Positions 10,015-18,810 are shown, counted from the stretch's first letter. The stretch: 64,000 nt of DNA from Streptomyces xinghaiensis S187 (GCF_000220705.2 NZ_CP023202.1:558001-622000); one strand, 5' to 3'. Program-made: numbers and translations. Notes: generated from the sequence alone by a model not told the origin.

Positions 10015-11010
10015 CTATGCCGTCTCGGCGACCTTGCGCTCGACCCGCTGGGCGAACTCCGCCCACATCTCGGCGCATTCGCCCGCCAGCCGGGCCACGA
10101 CGCCACCGCAGTGCGGCGGAACCTTGTCGATGATCGCGTCCCACTCCTCGGGACTCATCATGTGGACGGTGAGCAGCCGGAGCAAGGTGCGCCCGGTCTC
10201 GCTGAACCGCAGCGCGGGATCCGCCCTGAGCCGGTCCAGGACCGCCGCACGGTCCTGGACCGGGTTCCGGCAGGCCACCGCGGCGGGGCGGAGTCCGCCG
10301 CGGCCCGCGGCGGGGACCTCCGTGCCGTTCGCCCGCTTCTTGTTCCCGCGCCGCGGCCCCGGCAGCGGATCCTCGCCGCGCATCATCCGGTTCCGTACGT
10401 CGCGGACCGTCTCCGGGGAGATGGACGCGGCCCGCGCCACCTGACGGAGCGACAGACTCGGGTCCTGGGCGATGAGCCGGCTGGCCAACTTGCGGCCCTC
10501 GGTCCCGTTGACCGGGCGGACCCGGCCGTCCTGCCCGATACGGCTCACCTCGCCGACCTGGGCCTCGGGCCGGCGCCTGCGGATCTCCGCGACCGTTCCG
10601 GGGGCGATGCCGGTGACCGAGGCGATCATCCGGTCCGACCATTGCGGATGCGAGGCGATGATCCGCCCGGCCGCGCGCTTCCGGTCCGCCGTCGTCAGCG
10701 GCAGACCGTGGGTGACGTTGGATTCCACGGCGAGGACGAAGGCATCGGCCTCGTCCCCCTCGAAGAACCTTGCCGCGATCTTGCGTTGCCCCCGGAGTTC
10801 GGCGGCCCGTACCCGGTGCAGCCCGTCGATGACCCGCATCGTCGAGCGGTGCACGGTGATGGGCGGCAGCGGAGTCTGCGCCTCCGCCAGCGTTTCCACG
10901 TGCTCCGGATCCGCTCCGGAGGTCCGCGGCGAGCCGGCCGTCGACAGCGAGCTGATCTCGACTTCGACGACCATCAGTTGGTCGATCTGCGCGTGCCCGG
11001 TCAGTGCCAA
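10015..11010 (-). CDS. StrR-family (ParB/Spo0J-like) pathway-specific transcriptional activator
   Basis: DNA-binding activator of the StrR/Bbr/Tei15-type family that switches on antibiotic clusters, several of which make hydroxyphenylglycine-containing peptides. An N-terminal ParB-like domain contains MRVIDGLHRVRAAELRG and FFEGDEADAF. A central helix-turn-helix lies around SDRMIASVTGIAPGTVAEIR and a second around SLRQVARAASISPETVRD. The open frame runs up to 11541, but that upstream part is Arg/Gly/Pro-rich and lacks family features. I place the start at TTG 11010, with GGGGGAG just upstream, giving 331 residues, the usual size. ATG 10974 is the alternative. It is the likely direct activator of the exporter and NRPS. 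Confidence 0.87.
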   Translation of the reverse strand: MALTGHAQIDQLMVVEVEISSLSTAGSPRTSGADPEHVETLAEAQTPLPPITVHRSTMRVIDGLHRVRAAELRGQRKIAARFFEGDEADAFVLAVESNVTHGLPLTTADRKRAAGRIIASHPQWSDRMIASVTGIAPGTVAEIRRRRPEAQVGEVSRIGQDGRVRPVNGTEGRKLASRLIAQDPSLSLRQVARAASISPETVRDVRNRMMRGEDPLPGPRRGNKKRANGTEVPAAGRGGLRPAAVACRNPVQDRAAVLDRLRADPALRFSETGRTLLRLLTVHMMSPEEWDAIIDKVPPHCGGVVARLAGECAEMWAEFAQRVERKVAETA

Positions 11011-12541
11011 CCCAACTCCCCCTCGTGTTGCGATCTCACTCGTACGCGGGTACGCCGGCTTTCCGGACCACACGCCGCGTCCCGGGGAACCCCTCGGGCC
11101 GCGGGGCAGCGGCGTCGCCGCCCGCCGTTCCGGAGCCGGACGGCGTCCCCGCCTCCCGGCGGGGCCCGGCTTCCGCGTCACCGGCACCAGCGGCCCGGCC
11201 GTGACCGGAACCGGCAGGTCCCGGTGCGGAGTTCGCCGGTCACCGGTACGCCGCTCGCGGGACGGGATCCCACCCGTCCTCTCCCCCGGCCACCGGGCGG
11301 CACCGGCCGGTCCCGCGGCCACCACGGATTCCGCTTCCGTGCCGCCACCGCGGCGGGCGCCGCGTCCGTCCTCCGCCGCCGGCCGTCCGCCGGGACGGGA
11401 ACCGGTGCGCGCTCCGGCGACCGGACCGCTGGTTCTCCGGCGGTGCCGGGTGTGCGGAAATGCTTTCCCCACACCACCGGTCACGGTGTTCGCGAGGCCG
11501 GCCCCCCTGCCCGCGGCGGAATTCCTCCCGCCGGTTTTCATCCCCCATTCCTTTCCCCTCAGCTCGTTTCCGTTCCCGTGAAGCGGAACGTTTTCCCCGA
11601 GCGGAGCACGCTCACCCTAACAACGCCCTTTCCGGCCTGGTACCCCTCATCCACGGAGCCCCCGGAGGGCCGGGCACCCCCTACCGACCCCTACCCGTCC
11701 CCGCCCCGGCACCCCAGCCGGCGCACCGCTCCACCGGGAACACGCCGCCCCTGCCCGGGACATGCCCCGGGGCACGCACCCCGGCGTGCCCCGCCCGGGC
11801 CCCGCGACCCCCGCCGGCCGGCGCTGCGGTACCGACCGGCAGACCGGAAGGGCCCGTCTCCCTTTTCGCACGACCGGATTTCCGCCGGAGCGGACCACAC
11901 CGCCGCGCAGCGCATTCCGCGCCGCCCGCACTCCTCCCCGGGGAGGAGGAGCAGGGCGGAATTCGGAATTCCTCCCCGAGTTCTCACATTCGCGTACGCG
12001 CTCCCTCCGGAGGTGACAGGTCCCGGCACTCGCGGAGGCCCGGAGGAGCGGGAAGCGCGCCACGGCCGGAGCGGGCGGCGACCGGGGCGGGCGGCGGGAG
12101 CGCCCGCGCGACGGCCGGCGCGCAGCGGTTGCTTCCGGGGGTTCAGGAGATTCCGGTTACGGCCCTCCCGGGCATGCCGGGCGCGGGTCCGGCCACCGCG
12201 GGTCCGGAGCCGGAGCGCGGGCACGTCGGCGCCGGCCGCCCCGCCGCCCCGCCGTCCGTCCGGATCCGCCGTCCGTCCGGATATCGAGCAGCGCATCGCT
12301 TTCGGCGGTGTATTGGCCTCCGTCTCGCAATAAGAACAGGCCCCGGCCGATACGGTACGCGCAATTCCGATCACGCTTGACGTCTTTATAACGGCCATGC
12401 GGCACCATGGGGCAAATATCCTGGTGAACGATTTTTTGATATGGCAGAATCAACACGCAGGTGGCCGGTCCGGATCGAAAGAGGAGCCGGCCCGCCATCT
12501 GGACACTCCAAGAATCAGCCGTGCGGGGGAGAAGTCGGCTC
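11011..12541. other. 1.5 kb gene-free stretch between the two divergent cluster regulators
   Basis: No frame here shows a recognisable protein; the open frames are low-complexity Arg/Pro/Gly shadows. The stretch must contain the promoters of the StrR-like gene (leftward) and the LAL gene (rightward). Features seen are a perfect 18-bp palindrome at 11931-11948, an imperfect dyad TTCCGTTC...GAAGCGGAA at 11568-11588, and a locally A/T-rich segment at about 12280-12480 just before the LAL gene. It could also hold a decayed gene or a non-coding RNA. Confidence 0.6.
11931..11948. promoter_or_regulatory. Perfect 18-bp palindrome, candidate operator
   Basis: ctcctcccc followed directly by ggggaggag, with no spacer, so it suits dimeric protein binding better than an RNA hairpin. 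A further cctcccc at 11971-11977 can pair with the right arm. It sits between the divergent StrR-like and LAL regulator genes. The binding protein is unknown. Confidence 0.35.
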
Positions 12542-15388
12542 ATGGACTTGGTGGATCGCGGTGCGGAATTATCGATCATGGAGAACATGCTCGGCTCCTG
12601 TGTGGCCGGGCACGGCGGAGTGCTGTTGGTCAGCGGCGCGGTGGTCACCGGGAAGACCGCGCTCCTGCGCGCCTTCGGTGAGCGGGCGACCGCCGCCGGC
12701 GCACTCTTTCTGCAGGCCACAGCCTCGGATACGGAGCGCGACCTGCCTTTGGGGGTGATGGGACAGCTGCTGCTCGGCGCCGATCTGCCGGTCCCCGGTG
12801 CCCAGCGGGCGGCACGGCTGCTGGACCTGGTCACGGTGACCGCACCGGCGCGGCCGGCCGGAGGCGGACTGCCCGCCGTGGTGCGGAACGCGATTCCCCA
12901 GCTCTGCGGAGTCCTGCTGGAAAAATCAAGGGAAAGGCCGGTGGTGATCGGGATCGACGATGTGCACCACGCCGACACCTATTCACTGGAATGTGTTCAA
13001 TACCTGGCCCGCCGGCTGGACGCCGCACGCATTCTGGTACTCCTGGGGGAAAACAGCGGTTACCCCACCGGGAACAGGAGTCTGCACGTCGAATTACTGC
13101 GCCTGCCGGGGTGCCGGAATATCCGGCTCGGCCCGCTCCGGCGGAAAGGAGTGGCCGAAATGGTCTCCGCCCACGGCCGGTCCGGGTGGCGGTCGTGCCC
13201 GGCCGTCCCGGACCTCCACCGGCTCGGCGGCGGCAACCCCCTGCTGACCCGGGCGCTGCTGGAGGACCACCGTGCCTCGGCCGCGGGGACTTCGGGCAGA
13301 TCCCTCCCCCCGGTACCCGGCGACTCCTTCGAACAGGCCGTCACCACCTGCCTGTACCGCAGCGACGTATCGGCCCGGCGGACCGCCTGGGCTCTGGCGG
13401 TGCTCGGACCGCAGGCTTCGCGGACCGAACTGGTGGCGGAAGTCCTCGGCGTCAGCCGCGAAGCGGCCCGGCGCGGGCTGAGTGCGCTGACCGAGACCGG
13501 ACTGCTGAGCACCGGATGGTTCCGCCACGAGGCGGGCCGGGCGGCGACGCTGAAGAGCATGGATCCCGCCCACCGCGCCCGGCTGGAGGCCCGCGCCGCC
13601 CAAGTGCTCCACGAGCACGGCGAGGCGGCGACCGCGGTGGTGCGCCACCTGATCCTCGCGGAACCCGTGGACGCGCCCTGGGCACTGCCGACCCTGCTGG
13701 AGGCGGCCGAACGCGCCCTGGACGGCGACGAGGTGGACCTGGCCCTCGCGTGCCTCCGCGTCGCCCGCGACACCTGCGCCGACGGTCAGCGGTCCCCGGC
13801 CATCCGGGCCGCGATGACCCGGGCCGGATGGCGGGTCAACCCGGCCACCGCCGCCCAGCACCTGCCCGAGCTCACCACCGCCGCGCTCGAGGGCCGCCTC
13901 GGTCCCCGGCACACCGAGGAACTCGTCGGGCACCTGCTCTGGTTCGGTCACGTGGATCGGGCCCTGGACGTCCTCGGCGCCGTGGAGCGGAGCCGCGCCC
14001 CCGGCCGCGCCGAGGGCGGCGGCCGGTACGGGCCCGACGACATCCGGCGCTGGATGGTGCACGGTTTCCCGGGATTCACCGGCCCGGTCCGGGTACGGCC
14101 CGGCCGTGCGGGGCCCCAGGATCCCGTCCCGGCGCGCACCACCCGTCAGCGGGCCGCGAACCTGATGAGGGCGGTGCTGGACGGAGCGGGTGAGGACGCG
14201 GTGGCCGGCGCCGAGCAGATCCTGCAGGGCACCCGGCTGGACGACCACACCGTCACGGCGCTCGTCGTCGCCCTGAACGCCCTCGTGCTCACCGACCGCC
14301 TGGACAGGGCGTCCTTCTGGTGCGAGGCCCTGGCCCGGGAGGCGGCCGCCCGCCGCGCCCCCATGTGGCAGGCGCTGCTGGCCTCCGTCCGGGCGCGGAT
14401 CGACCTCAGGCTGGGACGGCTGGCCGCCGCGGCGGAGACGGCCCGTTCGGCGCTCGCCCTGGTCCCCCCGGAGGGATGGGGAGTGGCCGTCGCCGGCCCG
14501 GTGGCCACCGTCGTCCACGCCGAGACCGCCATGGGCCGGCTCGACGAGGCGGCCGGCCGGCTCGGCGTCCCGGTGCCGGACCCGGCGTTCCACACGCCCG
14601 ACGGCCTGCTCCACCTCCGGGCGCGCGGCTTCCACCACCTCGCCGCCGGACGCCCGTACGCCGCGCTCGACGACTTCCTCCGGTGCGGCTACCTCATGAC
14701 CCGCTGGGGGTTCGACCTGCCCGCGCTGGTGCCGTGGCGCACGGATGCCGCCCAGGGCCATCTGGCGCTGGGCGACCCCGCCAGCGCCCGGGCCCTGGCC
14801 GAGGAACAGCTGGCCATGGTGCGCCCCGGGCGCGCCTGGACCCACGGGGTGTCCCTGCGGGTACTCGCCGGGACGCTCGACCCGCTGCACCGGCTGCCGC
14901 TCCTGGAGGAGGCGGCGGAGATCCTGCGCGAGCGCGGTCACCGGCTGGAACTGGCCCGGGTGAAGGACGATCTGGCCCGTGCCCACCGCGAGCTGGGGGA
15001 GCGCGGCCGGGCCCGGTCGCTGGCACGCCGGGCGCAGCAGCTCGCGCGGGAGTGCGGTGTCCCCGCTCCGCGGGTGGCCGCGGCGGCCGGCGCCCTGCCG
15101 GCCGGACGGCCGGAGCCGTCCGGTGCCCCCCGGCGGGGGCACGTCGAGCTCAGCGACGCGGAGCTGCGGGTGGCGACGCTCGCCGCCCGCGGGTACACCA
15201 ACCGGCAGATCGCCGACAAGCTGTTCATCACGGTGAGCACCGTCGAGCAGCATCTGACCCGGGCGTACCGCAAGCTCGCCGTCCAGCGCCGGGCGGATCT
15301 GGCGGGGAAGCTCACCCCGGGCGGGGCGCCGGACGGAGCCGGGGCGCCCTGCGGCGGCAGCACCTGCGACCAGCTGAACGCGGTCTAG
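12542..15388 (+). CDS. LAL-type LuxR-family transcriptional regulator with ATPase domain
   Basis: Large ATP-binding regulator of the MalT/LAL type, common as a cluster activator in Streptomyces. I start it at ATG 12542 (948 residues), preceded by GGGGGAGAAG; the frame is open further to 12461 without a good site. Walker A is GAVVTGKTAL (residues about 32-43) and Walker B is VVIGIDDVHHAD (about 134-145). A long alpha-helical middle follows, and a C-terminal LuxR helix-turn-helix contains YTNRQIADKLFITVSTVEQH (about residues 880-905). Two TTA codons (12569-12571, residue 10; 13094-13096, residue 185) suggest translation depends on the bldA tRNA. It is divergent from the StrR-like gene and probably sits above it in the cascade. 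Confidence 0.92.
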   Translation: MDLVDRGAELSIMENMLGSCVAGHGGVLLVSGAVVTGKTALLRAFGERATAAGALFLQATASDTERDLPLGVMGQLLLGADLPVPGAQRAARLLDLVTVTAPARPAGGGLPAVVRNAIPQLCGVLLEKSRERPVVIGIDDVHHADTYSLECVQYLARRLDAARILVLLGENSGYPTGNRSLHVELLRLPGCRNIRLGPLRRKGVAEMVSAHGRSGWRSCPAVPDLHRLGGGNPLLTRALLEDHRASAAGTSGRSLPPVPGDSFEQAVTTCLYRSDVSARRTAWALAVLGPQASRTELVAEVLGVSREAARRGLSALTETGLLSTGWFRHEAGRAATLKSMDPAHRARLEARAAQVLHEHGEAATAVVRHLILAEPVDAPWALPTLLEAAERALDGDEVDLALACLRVARDTCADGQRSPAIRAAMTRAGWRVNPATAAQHLPELTTAALEGRLGPRHTEELVGHLLWFGHVDRALDVLGAVERSRAPGRAEGGGRYGPDDIRRWMVHGFPGFTGPVRVRPGRAGPQDPVPARTTRQRAANLMRAVLDGAGEDAVAGAEQILQGTRLDDHTVTALVVALNALVLTDRLDRASFWCEALAREAAARRAPMWQALLASVRARIDLRLGRLAAAAETARSALALVPPEGWGVAVAGPVATVVHAETAMGRLDEAAGRLGVPVPDPAFHTPDGLLHLRARGFHHLAAGRPYAALDDFLRCGYLMTRWGFDLPALVPWRTDAAQGHLALGDPASARALAEEQLAMVRPGRAWTHGVSLRVLAGTLDPLHRLPLLEEAAEILRERGHRLELARVKDDLARAHRELGERGRARSLARRAQQLARECGVPAPRVAAAAGALPAGRPEPSGAPRRGHVELSDAELRVATLAARGYTNRQIADKLFITVSTVEQHLTRAYRKLAVQRRADLAGKLTPGGAPDGAGAPCGGSTCDQLNAV

Positions 15389-15728
15389 CCGGTGGGGCCG
15401 ATACGGGGCGCCCGGGCGACCACGCCCGCGCGCCCCGGCCGCGCCGCCGGAGACCGGGGCCATCAGTACCGCCAACGCCACGGCCACCGCCACGAGAACG
15501 GGGAAGAGGGAGCCGGCGGTCATGCCGGGCACCGTTCCGCGCGCCGCACGGGCACACCTCCCGGCGCGGCCGGCGCCGCGCGCCGGCCGCTCTCGCCGCC
15601 CTTCCCCTGCCGGTACCGGCTCTGCCCCTGGGTGTCCACGGCCTCCAACTCCTCGTCGCGGAACCGGGTGTGGTGGTGCGTTGCGGATCCTGTCTACGAG
15701 GTGGACGGTCACACCGCGGTCCGAAAGT

Positions 15729-15885
15729 CTGTGACCGGGGAATGGTCCCGGACCCCGCGCGGGGTCCCCCCGCCGGCGGTAGGCTGCCGTCCGGGCCCGC
15801 GAGGACGGCGGCCACCGGGCCGGTGCCGGCCGGAGCGACGGGTGTCCGGGGACCCGCCACCGGATGCTGTGACCGGTGTGTGACC
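15729..15885 (+). promoter_or_regulatory. Repeated TGTGACC boxes upstream of the response regulator
   Basis: The 10-mer CTGTGACCGG occurs at 15729-15738 and again at 15867-15876, and a third TGTGACC lies at 15879-15885, 84 bp before the ATG. Spaced direct repeats like these are typical OmpR-family targets, so autoregulation is a reasonable inference. Confidence 0.35.
15750..15767. terminator. Possible terminator hairpin
   Basis: Perfect 7-bp arms GGACCCC / GGGGTCC around GCGC. It lies far (about 360 nt) from the LAL gene stop, so the assignment is weak. Confidence 0.25.
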
Positions 15886-15968
15886 TGCGATCGGGCAGTC
15901 TGCTCCATCATGATCGGTTTCCGGCGGCCCCGCCCTTCGGTCGTGACGCGTCGTACGGGGGGTGGGCG

Positions 15969-16622
15969 ATGAGAGTGCTGGTGGTCGAGGACCACACCGA
16001 ACTCGCGCAGTCGGTGGCGCGGGTCCTCCGCCGGGAGGGGATGGCGGTCGACGTCGTCCACGACGGCTCGGACGCGCTGGAGCGCACGATGGTGGTCGAC
16101 TACGACGTCGTCGTGCTCGACCGGGACCTGCCGGGGGTGCACGGGGACGAGGTGTGCGGCAAGCTGGCCGCCCAGCCGTCGCAGGCCCGGGTGCTGATGC
16201 TGACCGCGTCCGGCACGATCGCCGACCGGGTGGAGGGCCTCAGCATCGGCGCGGACGACTACCTCCCCAAACCCTTCGCCTACGCCGAGCTGGTGGCCCG
16301 CATCCGTGCCCTCGCCCGGCGCTCACAGCCCGCGCTGCCCCCGGTCCTGGTCCACGGCGACCTGCGGCTCGACCCCGCGCAGCGGATCGCCACCCGCGCC
16401 GGGGAGCGCCTCGCGCTGACCCCGAAGGAGTTCGCGGTGCTCGAGTACCTCCTCGCCGCGCAGGGCCGGGTGGTGTCGGCCGAGGAACTGCTGGAGCGGG
16501 TCTGGGACGAGGCGACCGATCCGTTCACCACCACGGTCAAGGCGACGATCAACCGCCTGCGTCCGAAGCTCGGCAATCCACCCGTGATCGAGACCGTTCC
16601 CCGGGGCGGCTACCGGATCTGA
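15969..16622 (+). CDS. OmpR-family response regulator, CutR-like
   Basis: 217 residues from ATG 15969, preceded by GGGGGGTGGG; the frame is open further upstream but MRVLVVEDH is the classic receiver start. The receiver domain has acidic residues E7/D8, phosphoacceptor D51 in VVVLDRDLPG, and the switch Lys in DDYLPKPF. The C-terminal winged helix has LTPKEFAVLEYL and ends RGGYRI. The wording of the receiver (DRDLPGVHGDEVC, GADDYLPKPFA) resembles CutR of Streptomyces. The partner kinase starts 7 bp downstream with its ribosome site overlapping this stop, so the two are coupled. Confidence 0.94.
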   Translation: MRVLVVEDHTELAQSVARVLRREGMAVDVVHDGSDALERTMVVDYDVVVLDRDLPGVHGDEVCGKLAAQPSQARVLMLTASGTIADRVEGLSIGADDYLPKPFAYAELVARIRALARRSQPALPPVLVHGDLRLDPAQRIATRAGERLALTPKEFAVLEYLLAAQGRVVSAEELLERVWDEATDPFTTTVKATINRLRPKLGNPPVIETVPRGGYRI

Positions 16623-16629
16623 GGAGCCC

Positions 16630-17970
16630 ATGCGACGTCCTCCGCGCTTTCCGCCGTCCCTCACCTCAGCCGTCCGCCGCCTGCTGCCCCGCCGGGTCCG
16701 CGTCCGCCTCACCCTGCTGTACGGGGTGCTGTTCGTGGCCTCCGGCGTGGTCCTGCTCACGATCACGTACCTGCTGGTCAGCCACTCCCCCGCCAAGTAC
16801 GTCCTCGCCCGGACCGGTACCGGCACCCTGCCGGCGCCGGGCGGCGAGGGCGGTCTGACCCTGGGCCGCCCGGACGGCGGTTCCTCCGGCCTGCTCGACG
16901 CCGTCACCCGCGAGCTGCGGGACCAGGCGCTGCGCCAGCACCAGGCGGAGATGCACCATCTGCTGGTGCAGTCGGGGATAGCGCTGGCGATCACGGCAGT
17001 GATCTCGATACTGCTCGGCTGGCTGGTCGCGGGGCGGGTGCTGCGGCCGCTGCGGACGATGACCGGCACCATCCAGCGGATCTCCGCCCGCAATCTGCAC
17101 GCGCGGCTCGGCGTCACCGGGCCCGCCGACGAGCTCAAGGACCTCGCCGACACGGTCGACGGGCTGCTCGGCCGCCTGGAGACGGCACTGGACTCGCACA
17201 AGCGCTTCGTCGCCAACGCGGCGCACGAGCTGCGCACTCCGCTCACCCTGGAGCACGCGCTGCTGGAGGAGGCCCTGATCGACCGGGAGGCCACCGTGGA
17301 GTCGTTCCGGTCGAACTTCGAACGGCTGCTGGAGATCAGCAAACAGCAGGCGCGCCTGCTGGAGTCACTGCTCACCCTGTCCGGCAGCGAACACGGTCTG
17401 GAGCACCGCGAGCCACTGGACCTCTCGGTCCTCGCCGGGCAGGTCGCGGACGCCTCCCGGCCGGAGGCGGAGCGGCGGGGGGTGCGGGTGCGGACGGCGC
17501 TCGAACCGGCGCCCGCCACGGGTGACTCGGCCCTCGTGCTGCGGCTGGTGGCCAACCTCGTCGAGAACGCCATGGGCTACAACGTGCCCGGCGGGCTGGT
17601 CGAGATCACGACCGGCACCGCGACCGGGCGCTCCCTGGTCTCGGTCGCCAACACCGGGCCCGAGGTACCGCCGGAGCAGGTGCAGCGGCTGTTCGAGCCG
17701 TTCCAGCGGCTCGGCCGGACGGCCGACGACGGGCACCACGGTCTCGGCCTGTCCATCGTCCGGGCCATCGCCATCGCCCACGACGCCGGATTCGCCGCCC
17801 GGGCCCGGCCCGGCGGCGGTCTCGTCGTGCAGGTCGCGTTCCCCCTGCGGGCGGACCGGCCGGGCCGGGACGGCATCCGGCGTCCGGCTCTCGCGGCGGC
17901 ACAGGGCGGCGGGCTCCCGGCCGGACCCCCGTGGCCCGGAGGGCGGGCCGGCCCGGCGCGGCCCCGCTGA
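16630..17970 (+). CDS. Sensor histidine kinase, CutS-like
   Basis: 446-residue membrane kinase partner of the upstream response regulator. A first membrane helix lies near residues 26-50, then a short extracellular loop of about 65 residues, a second helix near 114-138, and a HAMP segment. The dimerisation box is FVANAAHELRTPLT with the phospho-His at about residue 199. The N-box is NLVENAMGYN and the G-box GLGLSIVRA. The loop is too small for a typical ligand-binding sensor, so it may sense the membrane or envelope. The last 30 residues are Pro/Gly-rich and probably disordered. Confidence 0.93.
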   Translation: MRRPPRFPPSLTSAVRRLLPRRVRVRLTLLYGVLFVASGVVLLTITYLLVSHSPAKYVLARTGTGTLPAPGGEGGLTLGRPDGGSSGLLDAVTRELRDQALRQHQAEMHHLLVQSGIALAITAVISILLGWLVAGRVLRPLRTMTGTIQRISARNLHARLGVTGPADELKDLADTVDGLLGRLETALDSHKRFVANAAHELRTPLTLEHALLEEALIDREATVESFRSNFERLLEISKQQARLLESLLTLSGSEHGLEHREPLDLSVLAGQVADASRPEAERRGVRVRTALEPAPATGDSALVLRLVANLVENAMGYNVPGGLVEITTGTATGRSLVSVANTGPEVPPEQVQRLFEPFQRLGRTADDGHHGLGLSIVRAIAIAHDAGFAARARPGGGLVVQVAFPLRADRPGRDGIRRPALAAAQGGGLPAGPPWPGGRAGPARPR

Positions 17971-17995
17971 GTGCCCGCCGTGGACGGTCCGTGCC

Positions 17996-18014
17996 CCCGC
18001 CCGCGGCGGGCGGG
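17996..18014 (+). terminator. Terminator-like hairpin after the two-component operon
   Basis: 8-bp arms CCCGCCCG / CGGGCGGG with a CGG loop, 26 nt after the kinase stop codon and before the Lrp gene. Confidence 0.5.
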
Positions 18015-18059
18015 TACAGTCGGCGGGCTCCGTCACCGACCGGAAGGGATCCGCGGCCC

Positions 18060-18554
18060 ATGGCTTCGCCGAAGGCCCCCGACGCGCTCGACGCCCGCAT
18101 CCTGGAACTGCTGCTGGAGCAGCCGCGGACGAGTGTGCGGGAGTACGCCCGGATCCTCGGGGTGGCCCGGGGAACGCTGCAGGCCCGGCTGGACCGGCTG
18201 GAGCGGGACGGGGTGATCCGCGACGAGGGGCCCCGGCTGTCGTTCGCCGCCCTCGGCCATCCCGTGCTGGCCTTCGTCCACATCGAGGTCACCCAGGGAC
18301 ATCTGGTGGACGTCGGCGACGCCCTCGCGGAGATCCCGGAGATCATCGAGGCGTTCTCGGTCACCGGTGGCGGAGACCTGCTGACCCGTGTCGTCGCCCG
18401 CGACAACGGCCACCTGGAGGACGTCATCCAGCGGCTGATCCGGCTGCCGGGCGTGGTGCGGACCCGCACGGACGTCGCGCTGCGCGAGCGGGTGCCGTAC
18501 CGGGCGCGGCCGCTGGTGGAGTCGCTGCGCCGCGCCGCGGACCGCGCCGGCTGA
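18060..18554 (+). CDS. Lrp/AsnC-family transcriptional regulator
   Basis: 164 residues from ATG 18060, preceded by GGAAGGGA. The N-terminal helix-turn-helix covers about residues 8-55 (DARILELLLEQPRTSVREYA, then GTLQARLDRLERDGVI). The C-terminal ligand/oligomerisation domain includes VLAFVHIEVTQGHL and VTGGGDLLTRVVA. It stands alone between the two-component operon and the convergent envelope operon. Its effector is not predictable; amino acids are usual for the family. Confidence 0.92.
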   Translation: MASPKAPDALDARILELLLEQPRTSVREYARILGVARGTLQARLDRLERDGVIRDEGPRLSFAALGHPVLAFVHIEVTQGHLVDVGDALAEIPEIIEAFSVTGGGDLLTRVVARDNGHLEDVIQRLIRLPGVVRTRTDVALRERVPYRARPLVESLRRAADRAG

Positions 18555-18561
18555 GCCGGCC
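18547..18561 (+). terminator. Small hairpin over the Lrp gene stop
   Basis: GCCGGC, TGA, GCCGGC: the stop codon sits in the loop of a 6-bp GC stem, between converging genes. Confidence 0.35.
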
Positions 18562-18566
18562 GGAGG

Positions 18567-18600
18567 AACGGTCACGGACTGCCAACGGTCACGGACTGCC
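18567..18600. repeat. Perfect 17-bp tandem duplication across a stop codon
   Basis: Two adjacent perfect copies of aacggtcacggactgcc (18567-18583 and 18584-18600). The second copy contains the stop codon of the Trm112-like gene (18589-18591). It appears to be a recent duplication in the convergent intergenic gap. Confidence 0.8.
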
Positions 18601-18810
18601 GGAGCCGGGCTGTGCGGCGGGCCGTGCGTCGTGTTCCCGCCCGGCGGCGGGCTCGCCGGAGGAGGGGAGCAGGCGTGGAATGCCGTCGATGATCGGATAG
18701 CGGCGGCGCAGGCGCGGGTTGTAGAGAGCGTCCCCGGCCTCGTCGAGGATCAGCGGGCCCTTGTCGAGCGGGCAGGCGAGGATCTTCAGCAGCGGGTTGT
18801 CGGGCTTCAT
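18589..18810 (-). CDS. Trm112-like small protein, last gene of the envelope operon
   Basis: 73 residues from ATG 18810, preceded by GGAGGAA. The core LLKILACPLDKGPL and PIIDGIPRLLP match the Trm112/YcaR family. Zinc-binding members have a CPxC pair; here it is CPLD, with a single Cys, so zinc binding is probably lost. Eukaryotic Trm112 activates methyltransferases, and this operon carries two SAM methyltransferases, so a partner role is a reasonable but untested inference. Its start overlaps the stop of the EamA-like gene (ATGA). Confidence 0.85.
   Translation of the reverse strand: MKPDNPLLKILACPLDKGPLILDEAGDALYNPRLRRRYPIIDGIPRLLPSSGEPAAGREHDARPAAQPGSGSP

Larger units (their letters stand above)
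15389..15968. other. Gene-free spacer before the two-component operon
   Basis: 580 bp without a supported gene. It contains a GC hairpin (15750-15767) and three copies of TGTGACC (15730-15736, 15868-15874, 15879-15885), the last two close upstream of the response regulator. Confidence 0.55.

Noticed and set aside
12377..12392. TTGACG and TATAAC near the LAL gene as a promoter
   Set aside because: The two boxes are only 4 bp apart, far from the 16-18 bp needed.
11691..12398. A 235-codon minus-strand frame in the gap between regulators
   Set aside because: Arg/Gly/Pro low-complexity content, no convincing start site and no domain.
13094..15712. An 872-codon minus-strand open frame with a membrane-like N-terminus (MTAGSLFPVLVAVAVALAVL near 15524)
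   Set aside because: It reads almost entirely antisense to the well-supported LAL gene and has no coherent protein beyond the first 30 residues.
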